A stretch of 64,000 nucleotides of DNA from Chara braunii (GCA_003427395.1 BFEA01000868.1:220386-284385); one strand, 5' to 3'. Numbered from the stretch's first letter, positions 11,376 through 23,150 are shown. Numbers and translations are program-made. The notes: generated by a model not told the origin, from the sequence alone.

Positions 11376-11384
11376 ATATATATA

Positions 11385-12019
11385 NNNNNNNNNNNNNNNN
11401 NNNNNNNNNNNNNNNNNNNNNNNNNNNNNNNNNNNNNNNNNNNNNNNNNNNNNNNNNNNNNNNNNNNNNNNNNNNNNNNNNNNNNNNNNNNNNNNNNNNN
11501 NNNNNNNNNNNNNNNNNNNNNNNNNNNNNNNNNNNNNNNNNNNNNNNNNNNNNNNNNNNNNNNNNNNNNNNNNNNNNNNNNNNNNNNNNNNNNNNNNNNN
11601 NNNNNNNNNNNNNNNNNNNNNNNNNNNNNNNNNNNNNNNNNNNNNNNNNNNNNNNNNNNNNNNNNNNNNNNNNNNNNNNNNNNNNNNNNNNNNNNNNNNN
11701 NNNNNNNNNNNNNNNNNNNNNNNNNNNNNNNNNNNNNNNNNNNNNNNNNNNNNNNNNNNNNNNNNNNNNNNNNNNNNNNNNNNNNNNNNNNNNNNNNNNN
11801 NNNNNNNNNNNNNNNNNNNNNNNNNNNNNNNNNNNNNNNNNNNNNNNNNNNNNNNNNNNNNNNNNNNNNNNNNNNNNNNNNNNNNNNNNNNNNNNNNNNN
11901 NNNNNNNNNNNNNNNNNNNNNNNNNNNNNNNNNNNNNNNNNNNNNNNNNNNNNNNNNNNNNNNNNNNNNNNNNNNNNNNNNNNNNNNNNNNNNNNNNNNN
12001 NNNNNNNNNNNNNNNNNNN
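11385..12019. other. Assembly gap (635 N)
   Basis: A run of Ns bounded on both sides by copies of the same repeat unit in the same orientation. Open frames spanning it are artefacts. A collapsed or unresolved tandem array is the likely cause. Confidence 0.98.
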
Positions 12020-12140
12020 CCGGTAAACCGTAGGCAGAGAGGGAGAAGAGGACAACAAACGAGGGCCTGTGACAAACTGTTTCGTCGGAGTTTCACCGAC
12101 TCATCAGGAGGCTGAACCCTCAACAGTCTGTAGAATCCCC
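12020..12140 (-). repeat. Ribozyme-bearing repeat unit, most complete copy
   Basis: Minus sense: the hammerhead ribozyme, then about 50 bases running GTCACAGGCCCTCGTTTGTT to TACGGTTTACCGG, cut by the gap. At least eight other copies or pieces occur (11281-11375 and 32250-33690). Only this one retains the upstream stem III and stem I sequence. Confidence 0.85.
12072..12131 (-). ncRNA. Type III hammerhead ribozyme
   Basis: Hammerheads are small self-cleaving RNAs, and all conserved parts are present on the minus strand in the right order. Stem III 5' strand ACAGACUGU (12131-12123) precedes U (12122), with cleavage expected between 12122 and 12121. Stem I is GAGG (12121-12118), loop GUUCAG, CCUC (12111-12108). 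The core CUGAUGA spans 12107-12101. Stem II is GUCGG (12100-12096), loop UGAAACU, CCGAC (12088-12084). Then comes GAAA (12083-12080), whose last A starts the stem III 3' strand ACAGUUUGU (12080-12072). Stem III pairs over 9 bp with one G-U, stem II over 5 bp and stem I over 4 bp. Stem I is closed and stem III open, which defines type III, the form found in plant retrozymes. The cleavage triplet is GUU rather than the commoner GUC. Confidence 0.85.
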
Positions 12141-12244
12141 TCACTGATTACACTAAGTGATAATCCACCTTAACCAAAATCAAAGTAGACTATCACTCAC
12201 CCACACCAGATGGAAAACTCTATATATATATATATATGCTTTCC

Positions 12245-12415
12245 AGGGCCTAGTGCGAGTATTCTCTTAGGGCACACTCATACTAGGCCCTCAAAACCGC
12301 AAAATCACAAAATGAACAGCATGATCTATAGTCCTTCCTTTACAAGGACTCGATCATGCCGCTCATTTTGTGATTTTTCGAATTTGAGGGGCTAGTGTGA
12401 GTACGCTCTTAGGCT
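12245..12415. mobile_element. Foldback MITE with CTAGTGTGAG-type ends
   Basis: A large imperfect palindrome. The left arm CCTAGTGCGAGTATTCTC to AAAATCACAAAATGAACAGC is complementary to the right arm GCCGCTCATTTTGTGATTTT to GGGGCTAGTGTGAGTACG, around a centre near 12335. An inner ACACTCATACTAGGCCCTC repeat makes each arm self-similar. The end motif CTAGTGTGAGTATGCCCTNAG recurs near 29178 and 42157. No protein is encoded, so it is a non-autonomous DNA element. Confidence 0.75.
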
Positions 12416-12419
12416 TAAA

Positions 12420-13246
12420 GTTGCACCAAAATACAGCCATAGCGACCTGGCATTCAGTTCAAGTGAAGACAGCATGTCTTGGCAATCGCATCCAAGGAAA
12501 TTTAGCTAGAAAACCACAAGAAGGCGTTCGAGCAGACGGGAAGTAAAGAAAACCACACTAGTGGTAATAGCCCTTCTCTGAGAGACAGCAAAAGAAGCAG
12601 AAGAGAGTCAGAAAGTTTGAGACTCCCAACAACCTCAAGCCACTCAACCAGACGTCTTATCGACACAGCTAGGAAAGATCGAACTCCAAGAAAAAGAACG
12701 AAAAAAAAAAAAAAAAAAAAAAAAACCAGCAGCCGCATCACATATTCCGCAGAAGAAAGTCTGAAAATTGGAGAGCCCTAACAACCTCGAGCCACACGAG
12801 TCTTATCAACACGGCGAGAAAAAGATCTACACACTTTCAAAAAAAAAAAAAAAAACAGCGGCTGCATCGGGTAAACCACACGACAACGCCCCCACCTGTG
12901 TAAAAAGACCTGACCTGCCTGTTTTCGAAGTCGCACCATGTTTTCTCATTACCGTCTCGAACTCGCAGGGTCCTCCTTTCATTGCCTTGAATAACTCCTG
13001 TGGTGTGTGAAATGAAACAATAAATGGCACTTCGGTCACGTGGAAGTTCGCGATGTGTCCTGAAAAGCTGACCCTCCTGTTTTGAAAGCAGTGCCGCATT
13101 TTCATTGGCTTTTTGAACGTGCGCCATGTGAGAAGCATCTTTTCTTTTCAACTTTCTGGCCTTTAGGACACTGGATTGAGTGAAACGTACTTACACCCCC
13201 CACCCCCAACACCCCCCCCAAAAAATTTAAAGAAAAACTCAGGGGC
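12420..13246. other. No gene recognised, A-rich tracts
   Basis: Contains poly-A tracts near 12699-12725 and 12838-12856 and a partial repeat: AACAACCTC..GCCAC followed by GTCTTATCGACAC near 12627 recurs near 12780. Otherwise unremarkable. Confidence 0.4.
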
Positions 13247-13398
13247 TTAAACCACCAGTGCTTCCTATGCCCGTTACCGCGCCACGATTTTAGGAAACAT
13301 ACGGGGTACTACAGGAGCGCCCAAATTCATCCGACTAGAAACGTTTCTACTCCTTTCTTTTCCGCGGCCAATAGCTGGGCCAAGTACTGGTGGTTTAC
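13247..13398. mobile_element. MITE, ACCACCAGTACCT family, copy 1
   Basis: Left end TTAAACCACCAGTGCTTC, right end AAGTACTGGTGGTTTAC. It is flanked by TTAA on the left and TTAC (one change) on the right. About 150 bp with no coding. The terminal inverted repeat matches copies at 13508 and 41928 and single ends near 23713 and 63888. Confidence 0.7.
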
Positions 13399-13455
13399 TA
13401 TTATTGAAGTGATACGAGTGTGTCCCCCAATAGCAAGGTCGCTTTGTGGATGGCT

Positions 13456-13503
13456 CTACTCTATAGGTGGGGAGCTACACTGGCTAGAAACCAGGTCCAG
13501 AGT
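13456..13503 (+). repeat. Dispersed short repeat (GGGGAGCTACACTGGCTAGA type)
   Basis: This stretch resembles 61803-61850 in the same sense and about 61120-61165 in the opposite sense, sharing GGGGAG-TGCAC-TGGCTGGAAACCAGGTCCA. It is probably the end of an unrecognised transposon family. Confidence 0.55.
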
Positions 13504-13507
13504 CCCA

Positions 13508-13716
13508 TTAAACCACCAGTACCTGGCCCAGCTATCGGCCGCGGCGCTTCCCATGTACGCGCCGCACCATTTGGGCTTTTCGGCCTGCCGGACCGCATTG
13601 GCTGGAGGCCGCAGGCAAAACGAAAAAGAAAATTGTGACGGCGGTTCGGCAGGACTTGGCGCGCAGCGTGCTGGGAGGCTCGGATTCAATAGCTGAGCGA
13701 GGTACTGGTGGTTTAA
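13508..13716. mobile_element. MITE, ACCACCAGTACCT family, copy 2
   Basis: The ends TTAAACCACCAGTACCTGGC and GCGAGGTACTGGTGGTTTAA are inverted repeats with TTAA at both extremes. Similarity between arms extends inward through CAGCTATCGGCC / GATTCAATAGCTG. A TTAA duplication is the hallmark of piggyBac-type transposition, but piggyBac ends usually begin CCC, so the superfamily is uncertain. Confidence 0.75.
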
Positions 13717-13738
13717 TCAGAACGTTTCAAGCGTAGTT

Positions 13739-13845
13739 CAATTAGAAAAACAACAATCCGACACTGCAGGATAGATTACCCTGACTATCTCTCAATTAGA
13801 AAAACAACAATCCGACACTGCAGGATAGATTACCCTGACTATCTC
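13739..13845. repeat. Exact tandem duplication of 54 bp
   Basis: CAATTAGAAAAACAACAATC to GACTATCTCT occurs twice head to tail with no difference across the shared length. This implies a very recent duplication or an assembly stutter. Confidence 0.95.
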
Positions 13846-13991
13846 GGGGCATTGGGCCTTGAACGCTGGAAACACGGCCCCACTCTGACACCAATGCATG
13901 GAAAATCTCATGCTACTATGCTTAGCAGTGCAGCCTTTTCTATATATCGGAGTACAGCTGATGAACAAGTCCTGGCTTCTCAAAAAATAAA

Positions 13992-14371
13992 GGGAAAATT
14001 TTCTATATGCCCCTAAAAGTTCAATTCCTTCGCACCGTGCCCCTCCAACGGCCGACTTACCCTGCCGTGCCCCTGGGGCCTCTGAACTTTACTGCAGGCC
14101 CCTCTCTGTGAGGGGAGAAACTTTCCAGCATGCCCCTGTGGCCATTGGTGGCACACGCGGCCGTTCCCCTGGCTCTGAGAGGTTAGCAGCTACCGGGGCA
14201 TACTAGAAATTTGGAACCAGTACCGATAGGGGTATACATTGAACAAATTTCAGTCCCAAACGACACCAGGGGTTTTCCAGACACTTCAATCTCACTCAAA
14301 GGGGCGCTGCAGCGTACGTCGGCCGTTAGAGGGGCACACTCCAACTTTGAGGGCATATAGAAAGTTTTCCC
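13992..14371. mobile_element. MITE with GGGAAAA-TTTCTATATGCCC ends
   Basis: The left end GGGAAAATTTTCTATATGCC continues through GTGCCCCTCCAACGGCCGAC. The reverse complement of the right end gives GGGAAAACTTTCTATATGCC and GTGCCCCTCTAACGGCCGAC. These are imperfect inverted arms of about 60 bp in a 380-bp non-coding element. Confidence 0.75.
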
Positions 14372-14398
14372 AAAAAAAAAAACAAAAAAAAAACAATT

Positions 14399-14456
14399 GG
14401 CCTATCTCAGTTGGTATGAACTGTTAAAATACCGACCTGAGTTCAAACTCCACTGA
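14399..14456 (+). repeat. tRNA-derived SINE head (fragment)
   Basis: Contains an A-box-like TATCTCAGTTGGTATGA and, about 30 bases on, a B-box-like GAGTTCAAACTCC, the spacing of a tRNA-type internal pol III promoter. It does not fold as a tRNA. Related heads occur at 22562, 31970 (minus) and 41530. Confidence 0.55.
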
Positions 14457-14701
14457 GAGTCATGGCCTACCGAACATAACGCATATGTGTTGTATTCGAA
14501 TTCGAAAAACATTAATTGAATGCACGACGTATTCAAAATTTAGCGCTATTCGAATAGAACGCACCCTATGTGTTGTCTTCGTTCGTTTACAACTCGTACG
14601 CGTTATGTTCGGCGGAAGAAGAATGGCGATGTTGAAGTGTGGTGGTAGAACGCGGGGACCGAGGTTCATGCACACGGTTGTTTGCTGCTAATGATTGATT
14701 T

Positions 14702-14965
14702 CTATGAAGCGGCTTCATCGCTGACTACCGCAGCAGTTCGTAGTTCTGTCACAAGCAGGCGTCGCAAGGCATTTCCAAGCGCAGCTAGGGAAGAGTCGAC
14801 AGAACTTGTGGTGGTTTTAACGTCTCCGTCGAGTCCATCCAATATTTGATCATCTTCTACTGCTACCCCAAGCACTGTGTTACTCACTATTATCACATCC
14901 AAACGCACTATTTCATCTCTTTCCGATTCTCTACCCCTCTCATGCCACCGCAATTTCAAATGCAT
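14702..14965 (-). CDS. Candidate C-terminal exon, unknown protein
   Basis: A minus-strand open frame of 87 codons ends at a TAG next to 14702. The last 50 or so residues (DDQILDGLDGDVKTTTSSVD to ALGNALRRLLVTELRTAAVV) look protein-like: acidic, then an amphipathic Leu/Arg helix, with no homopolymer bias. AG dinucleotides suitable as splice acceptors lie just before this part, near 14868. No domain is recognised and no neighbouring exon could be tied to it. It could equally be a chance frame. Confidence 0.25.
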   Translation of the reverse strand: MHLKLRWHERGRESERDEIVRLDVIIVSNTVLGVAVEDDQILDGLDGDVKTTTSSVDSSLAALGNALRRLLVTELRTAAVVSDEAAS

Positions 14966-15163
14966 CCAACTTCCGCCTGCCTTTTTATCCCGACTTTTCT
15001 CTTGTTTTTATGCTTCTTTTCCCTACTTTTCCATTCTCTGCCTCTCCTTTTTCCACTCCCTCTTTACACTGTTTATCACAACATTCGGTTTCATAAACAG
15101 CAGACGGTTCCAGGCTCGCATTCCCAACGCCGGTGTTTGCCAAGCGCAGGATTTGTCGGTCGC

Positions 15164-15483
15164 GGCACACACGATTTGCCTGACGGCCCAGCCCTTCTGC
15201 AGATGCATTTCGACTCGACCGGATGCTTCAAACAGCGTTTTAACTCTTCGGTCCACCACTGATAGGGTTTAAGCATCCGCGACCGCAGCATCCGTCAACG
15301 CAGACAGCAAAAGACAAACGGCACACGATTTGCCTGACGCCCCAGCCCTTCTGCAGACGCATTTTGACTCGACGGGATGCTTCAAATGCAGGGCCAACAG
15401 CGTTTTAACTCTTTGGCCCACCACTGATAGGGTTTAAGCATCCGCGACCGCAGCATCCGTCAACGCAGAAAGCAAAAGACAAA
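15164..15483. repeat. Tandem duplication (about 157 bp x2)
   Basis: CACACGATTTGCCTGACG to CAAAAGACAAA appears twice. The second copy carries a short insertion near 15385 (TGCAGGGCCAA) and scattered substitutions. No coding function is evident. Confidence 0.9.
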
Positions 15484-16757
<1,274 letters not shown>

Positions 16758-17618
16758 GCTTGCTCGTCTCAGCAATTTGTGTGCTCAAGATACCAGACAC
16801 TAAGAAAACTAGTGGTGGATATACCGAACTCTCTCTGACTGAGGAGATAGCCAGCTTCACACATTCACAGTCCAAACGCACCTCGTTGTATACAATGTCT
16901 GGACTGGTGGTAGGTGCACTCACCAGGTTGACCAGGTTCAGTGGCCTTGTTGAGCGAGCACAGCAACTGACACAAAAAAAAAGAAAAAAAAAGAAAAAGA
17001 GAAGTAACGAGCAGAAGAGTCTGAAACGAAAGCATAGAACTCACAAGTCCTCCATCAGTTGGTTAGCTCAGCCTCTTGCGAACACATGGGAATGTGTCTA
17101 ACAAAGCAAGCGATGAAGTGCACTGCCATCACCATGGCATTTTCATCATCCCATAGACTGCTGAGTCGCCCCGAAGATCGGCGGTCCTCTGTGCATGGAA
17201 GACAGCACAGCTACAGGGAATAGAAAAAGAGAAAGGAAATAGAAAACGAAAACGAAGGTCGAAGAATGATATCAGTATATACTATATACAAATGTGAGAG
17301 CTTTTCATCAGCAGCAGTGGGGAGATCACCCACGATGACAGTTAAGACCTACCCGTAACCATGTGTTACCTTCGCGACGCACATCAACACACCACAAATG
17401 GCCAGATACCATGACAGCTAAGACCATATCCATGCTGTTTAGCATGGTCCATGGAGGGCACTGCTCATCCCGCCTCCAGGTGGACTTGGCCAAATTATTA
17501 TGCGTATCCGGCAAAGTAGTGCCCTACATCAGCATGACAAACCAACTCCGTCACACTCGCATGGCCCCTACATCCTCTACCTGCATCGACCACCAGTCGT
17601 CATTTCACGACTAACCAT

Positions 17619-18581
17619 TCATGGGTGACGGCCATGCCTCAGTTGAGGTGTCTGGCCGACTGCTGATCTCGAACTTGTTGCAGACCTTGAGACGCCAGAC
17701 CTGGTTGTATCCGATCTGACGGAGGCTAGTTGGTTGCTCGCCGCAGCTGCTGACGCACTGGTGATAAGCACTTGAGGAAGCGAGGATGGAGAAGAGAGTG
17801 ACGGCGACGGAGGCGAGTCGTCATCCCTAGACATATCTGGCCTCTGTAGACGTGTCCCAAGGAGAAGGGCATCAAGTCGCTCCAACTGTTCATGTCTGTC
17901 CGTCCGATCATCGCGGTCGTTGCGCCTAGTACGCATGTACGCTTGAAAGCGTGCCCGCACAGGATTATGGCCTTCGGCGTTCGACTCGGTAAGGCGTGCT
18001 GCTGCCCCGGAGAAAAGGTCCATGTCGTCGTTTTCACTTTCATCATCTTCCTCGATGTTACGGTCTGGAACGACTCGTGTATTTGCAACTGAGGACGGGA
18101 TCGGGCCGATGTTCGAGCCTCCCCTCCGAAGGCTAACCGAGTGCATCGCCGGCCTATGCGAATCACTAGTTACCAGTGTCGAGGGCATCGACATGCTCGT
18201 CGCCGACCTCGGTTCCCGAAACGGATTGTTGGAGGGCACTCTCGCCGCGCTTCTCAACCGAGGAGTGTTGTGGACGAAGTGACTGTGCACTGCATGGCCC
18301 TCGCCTGTCACCAGGTGGGCAGCGATTCGAGCAAGACCTCTCGTATGGTGGCGTGTCCTCGCATTCGTCGGGAGCATGTGCATCAGAGGATGCGGACCTG
18401 GGATAACCAAGGAAGAAAGTTGATTACCCGGGCTCATGGCACTGGTCGAGCATTTCCTTGGTGACATGGCTGCACTAACTTCCGGGAAGAGAAGCTGGAT
18501 CGTGTTCCACAGGACAGTGTTCACAGGGCAATGCAACGCTGCATCCGCTCTGCATGTTGCAACCCACACACAAGCCAACAT
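17619..18581 (-). CDS. Candidate large exon, Arg/Ser-rich protein of unknown function
   Basis: A 320-codon open frame on the minus strand with balanced composition and no underlying simple repeat. It begins at an ATG at 18579-18581. Another possible start is MSPRKCSTSAMSPG, 38 residues in, and possible splice acceptors (a CAG at about 18550, another ahead of GTCCGCATCC) could make it internal. Along the frame: Ser/His/Arg-rich residues 1-170, an acidic patch NIEEDDESENDDMDLFSGAA near residues 175-195, an Arg/Asp-rich stretch RTRRNDRDDRTDRHEQLERL near 217-236, and a Ser/Pro-rich tail. It ends in TGA. I recognise no family. The acidic and basic blocks suggest a disordered regulatory or nucleic-acid-associated protein, which is inference only. 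Confidence 0.45.
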   Translation of the reverse strand: MLACVWVATCRADAALHCPVNTVLWNTIQLLFPEVSAAMSPRKCSTSAMSPGNQLSSLVIPGPHPLMHMLPTNARTRHHTRGLARIAAHLVTGEGHAVHSHFVHNTPRLRSAARVPSNNPFREPRSATSMSMPSTLVTSDSHRPAMHSVSLRRGGSNIGPIPSSVANTRVVPDRNIEEDDESENDDMDLFSGAAARLTESNAEGHNPVRARFQAYMRTRRNDRDDRTDRHEQLERLDALLLGTRLQRPDMSRDDDSPPSPSLSSPSSLPQVLITSASAAAASNQLASVRSDTTRSGVSRSATSSRSAVGQTPQLRHGRHP

Positions 18582-19041
18582 TCACATAGAGAGGTCAAAC
18601 ACGACGCCCATAAGAATTGGCAGGCCACAAGACAAATCCGTCCACTATAAGACATTCAACATCACTCCAACCGATCAGTTTGCTCAACAGCATCATGCAA
18701 AAGCATTTGAGCTCCACATGAGTTTCGGTGACGACCACTATGCAAAACATTTACAGTCATCAGATTGACAACCCCTCCCTGTCCCGCCCAAACAACTTCA
18801 GCGAGGGAGCTCCTCCGGTACCGTCAAGAAACTTATTTAAACTGCTTTCCTAAAAAGCAAAAGAGGATATTTCTAAACCTTATCCACCCATTTCGGAATT
18901 CGCACGCACTCACAGTGTAGCTCTCTTCTTTACTCTCCCTGTCAATGCAAACTCTTTGTGATTGCCTGCTGTGACAGTTATGGATCCAACTAAATGATGC
19001 AAATGAAGTCACCTAAGCAAGTTATGGCACGCCCAGAAACT

Positions 19042-19367
19042 GTGCTCTCTCTCTCTCCCTCTCTCTCTCTCTCTCACATACACACACACACAATTTGCGA
19101 CCACCTCCCCAGCATCTTGCAATGAAAAGGACTGCCAATTCCCAACACTTGAGACTTTACGTTCACCCAGAAGAGCCTGAGTCAGAGCACACCAGTATAC
19201 AGGAGTGGCAGCAAACAAGTCCCAGCAGGGGTCTCTCTCTCTCTCTCTCTGGCACATACACAAATTTGCGACCACCTCCCCAGCATCTTGCAATGAAAAG
19301 GACTGCCAATTCACAACACTCAAAGCACACCAGTATACAGGAGTGGCAGCAAACAGGTCCCAGCAGG

Positions 19368-19442
<75 letters not shown>

Positions 19443-19443
19443 N

Positions 19444-19538
<95 letters not shown>

Positions 19539-19660
19539 GGGTCACCTCCCCAGCATCTTGCGATAAACAAAAGGTCTCTTCCATTGCAACGAAAAGAACT
19601 GCCAATTCACAACACTCAGAGCACAACAATATAAAAGAGTTGCGGAAAACAGGTCCCAGC
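19042..19660. repeat. Microsatellite-linked tandem repeat (about 130-150 bp unit)
   Basis: A unit of (CT)n(CA)n, a GACCACCTCCCCAGCATCTT block, AAAGGACTGCCAATTC, a CACACCAGTATACAGGAGTG block and GTCCCAGCAGGGGTC is repeated three to four times. The longest CT/CA tract is at 19371-19537 and has one N at 19443. As at 6224-6625, the microsatellite is part of the amplified unit. Confidence 0.9.
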
Positions 19661-20167
19661 ACCTAAAAGAGGGGGTTAAGCAAACTTAGCAAAGAGAGAG
19701 TCTTTTTGTGAGACTATCCCATATGGGTCAGATGTTATATAGAAAAATTCCTGCCCTTCGACAACATCTCCATAAGAGGGTGGCATCAGAAGGCTGAATA
19801 ATTAAAGCCAGAGAGAACAAAGCAAACTACAGAGATTCAGTATGATAACGGACACTGAAAAGCCGTTCAAACTCACAGGAGTGCTCCCATCCAGAACGCT
19901 TTAGTCTACTCACCCTAGTGGATGTCGGCACTTTGGACACTTCGGTCCACATCGCTGTATCGATGACCGTAGACATGAAGAACAGAAGCTGCAAGCCACA
20001 AATTTTTCACCATTTCCAAACATTGCCTGTGTCAATTGCCAACTTCCAAAAAAAAAAAAAAAAAAAAAAAAAAAATGCCATCCACCAAAAATGTTAATCC
20101 GAACTGCTGCTGACTACTTGACGCACGAACTCCTATATCTCCGGAATATTCACACACAAAAAGTTTG

Positions 20168-20310
20168 GGGCCCGCTCCTCTACAGAGCACTCTCCGTGCA
20201 TTTCAACACTTTTTGGTACCGATACATTCAAAATGTTGGTCTCGTCCGAATGCACCTGGCCCAGAGGGAGACCAAATGCACGTAGAGTGTTATGTAGTGG
20301 AGCAAGGCCC
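20168..20310. mobile_element. MITE, GGGCCTTGCTCC family, copy 1
   Basis: The left end GGGCCCGCTCCTCTACAGAG continues to CACTCTCCGTGCAT. The right end ATGCACGTAGAGTGTTATGT continues to AGTGGAGCAAGGCCC. Inverted arms of about 35 bp bound a 143-bp element. The second copy is at 24860-24998. Confidence 0.8.
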
Positions 20311-21929
20311 TATGTCCAGGGTTGACTCACACGTTGTCTGCTCTCTCTCTCTTCATTAAAAAAAAATCCAAAAAGTATGACGAGAAGAGCAAGAGGTCAG
20401 TTTTACAGACATCTAAACCTTTAGTGCGAAAAAAAAAAAAAAAAAAAAAAACACCCCCAGATATCTACACCTTGCACCCTTCCAGTAGCTGAAGAGTTCA
20501 CATAAACAAATAAATTCACGTCGTGGCACCAGTGTTCGTTTTTTAGGCTGTTTTTTTTTGGACACTGGACCCGCTTTTTCCCGCTCCACGTCTCCAAAAC
20601 TTTCCAGCTGTCCACGTGCCCTCTCTCCACAATGCTTCACTGTCCCAACACCAAAGCCCCTCCTCCTGTCTCCACTCCCACTTCTTGCTGCCTTCTTACA
20701 TCCCCACCACGCATGCCTTCCCCCTCTCTCGACCCGACTCCAACCACCTGCTGCACTACATTACCACCATTGTAAATGATTAACCCCTTGGTCCTTCACC
20801 ATTCAATCAGCACCAACCCAACTTTCATTACCATCCTCTTCATCCAAACACCTTTCACGCTCTTCTTTCCTCTCCTATCCATGGTCTCTGTCATCACCAA
20901 TGGACTTCCACAACTCCACCTCCGGCACAACGCACGAGTCAATACGCCGGTGTGGCTGGGGCGTCCACAGGTTGTACTACACACCTCACCCACTCGAGCA
21001 CTGGTCCACGTGCCCAGCGGGTCACTTGAGACTGAGAAGTGGTCTAACTGTATAACCCCTCTCCCCAGACCGAATGGACCCTACTCCGCATGGCCATGCA
21101 AGTTTCATCTAAGTGTAGATTACTGCAGCATAAACAGCCACAGCAAGTCACCTTCAGCACACCTCTTGCATCAACTAGTCGATTACATCACTCGAACATT
21201 AACGACGGCACACCTCTTGCATCAACTACTCCATTACAGCACTTTAACAATAACGAGCTCAGATATCCGCATACCGGTGTGAGAAGCAGCAGTCCACCTC
21301 GCATTCCAACAACGCAGCCAGCAAGCCCAACACAACCAGACATGTTTTGGAGATGAATAATGCTCAGAAGATGGAAGTTTTCCTAACCTGTGGCCACAAG
21401 TAGTGGTAGATGGCTCCACACATATTTCCAGACAGACCTGCAATACACCGACACAACCACAACCCTTTATTTAGATTTCCGGTCAGAAGACCTGCGAGAC
21501 GCCAACCAACCACCAATATAAAACCCTAGATATAGGTAGGCAGTCAATCCAAGCCTGCTAAGCCGCCAGTTCATGGCCCCAGGCAACTTGAGAACCGGAC
21601 CAAAATGACCGGCTCTATCCAAACATTTCAAAGGTTGAGGGCAACCGACCCAAATGGCCGGCGCCGGCGTCAGCAAAAACGAAAAGTATAAACTTTACAC
21701 TGACATTTCGCCAAAGCTTTGGCGTGCGGTGGGAATCCGCCCTGCTGCGCAAAAGTGGCTCCGATATACTGGTGGCTTGAGTATTTCAAAGTTGGGTGAT
21801 GTTTGGACCCTCACGAGCAACACACTCACCAAACCCCACCAAGCACTACCAAGAAGAGTCACGAAGAAAATATACCAAACAAGAGTAAATGAAGACAATA
21901 CCAAATGTGGATCACGCGCATTTACATAC
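20311..21929. other. No gene recognised
   Basis: Contains poly-A (20429-20450) and a short direct repeat near 21170-21235 (CACACCTCTTGCATCAACTA twice). The 168-codon plus frame at 20776-21282 is His/Thr/Leu-biased over this repeat and shows no domain. Confidence 0.35.
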
Positions 21930-22225
21930 CGCGCATGATAGTTCCTGGCGGAGCTGCTCGAGGCAGGGGAGCTCAAGAGGCCGTCCATTCGATTGCGCAA
22001 TTCTGCTTGCCACTCCTTGTTTCCTGTCCTTCTCACTGGGGGCCCGCTCCTTCTCCTGATCCTTTCCCCCCTCCCCTGATCTCGGTGAGGTTCCCCCCTC
22101 CCCTGCTCTTGCCGAGGACCCTTGGAATTCACACGGATCGGAGGGTCCCACAACTGCGCTGCTAGTGCTGACGCCAGTCCTCTCTTCTGCCCTCTCCAAC
22201 ACTATTCGCCGACTGGCTTGGATCG
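21930..22225 (-). CDS. Candidate internal exon, charged low-complexity protein
   Basis: On the minus strand a pyrimidine-rich acceptor (CTTTTGTTGTGGCAG) precedes 22225, and a plant-like donor GTATGT (21929-21924) follows 21930. They enclose a continuously open 296-base exon that encodes IQASRRIVLERAEERTGVST, a Gly/Ser/Glu/Lys-rich middle, and NGRPLELPCLEQLRQELSCA. Good sites at both ends with an open frame between them is the main support. Composition (basic/acidic, Gly-Ser) resembles the minus-strand exon at 36974-37956. No family is recognised. Confidence 0.4.
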
Positions 22226-22561
22226 CTGCCACAACAAAAGATCACCATGCCATAATCAACATCGTCCCCCCACACAAGTGGAAATCACAATACACAACAT
22301 TCATACGAAGCACAATACCATAAACATAACTTTTGGAGAGACAACACAGCGAAGAACATGTGCTTTCGCACAAAGGCACTACCATCAGACCAAGAGAAGC
22401 CAAAAGATTAAGGAGAATGGCAGGAGGAACAAAAAAAAAAAAAACAGTCAAGGAACCCATTACACTCCTTTGCTTCTTATCTTATGTGCATTAAAACCCT
22501 ACCCACTGATAAGAATCAGTCAAGACTCAAGACTCGAGACGTGAAAGGTTGCCAATGGGCC

Positions 22562-23150
22562 TTGCTCGATTGGTACACCCATGAACTGCTGAGATGTAGA
22601 CACGAAGTCGAGTCCAGATGCAATCAGGACAAAAAGAAAACAACAGAGGGGGCAGTAAAATAAGAAGACAAACCTCACCTTCTAATCTTCTCCCAAATTC
22701 TCTCCTGCTACTCTCCAAGCAAACCTTCTACATCACCTCCTATTGAACTGTTGAGGTACAGACCCAAGTTCGAATCCAGACGCAATCAGACAAAGGCAAA
22801 ACCGGGGGGGGAGGAGGGAAGGGGGAAAAAAACGAAAACTTTACAAGCTTGACGACAAGGCACCCAAGCCAGCCTCAACTTATAATCTTCTCCCAAATCC
22901 CCTCCTCCTCTCCACGCAAGCTTCTACATCACCTCCCCCATTAACTGTTGAGGTACAGACCCAAGTTCGAATCCAGATGCAATCAGACAGAAAGGCAGAA
23001 CTGGGAGACGAGGGGAGAAAAAAAAACTTGAGCAGCTCAACGACAACGCACCCAACCCAGCCTCACCTTCTAATCTTCTCCCAAATTCTCTCCTGCTCCT
23101 CTCCAAGCAAGCTTCTACGTCACCTCCTTCGCGAATCCTTCGCAACGCTT
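22562..23150 (+). repeat. Tandem array of tRNA-related SINE-like units (x3)
   Basis: Three head-to-tail units of about 190-200 bp. The first has both an A-box-like GCTCGATTGGTACACCC and a B-box-like GAAGTCGAGTCCAG. Units two (22735) and three (22937) keep the B-box (CCAAGTTCGAATCCAG) and a common tail (CTTCTAATCTTCTCCCAAAT, then CTCCAAGCAAGCTTCTAC). Each unit carries an internal A-rich tract. Tandem, rather than dispersed, SINE-like copies are unusual. Confidence 0.65.

Noticed and set aside
11231-12144. Long open frames spanning 11231-12144 on both strands
   Set aside because: They consist mainly of the N gap and TA repeats. The only real signal here is the repeat unit and ribozyme.
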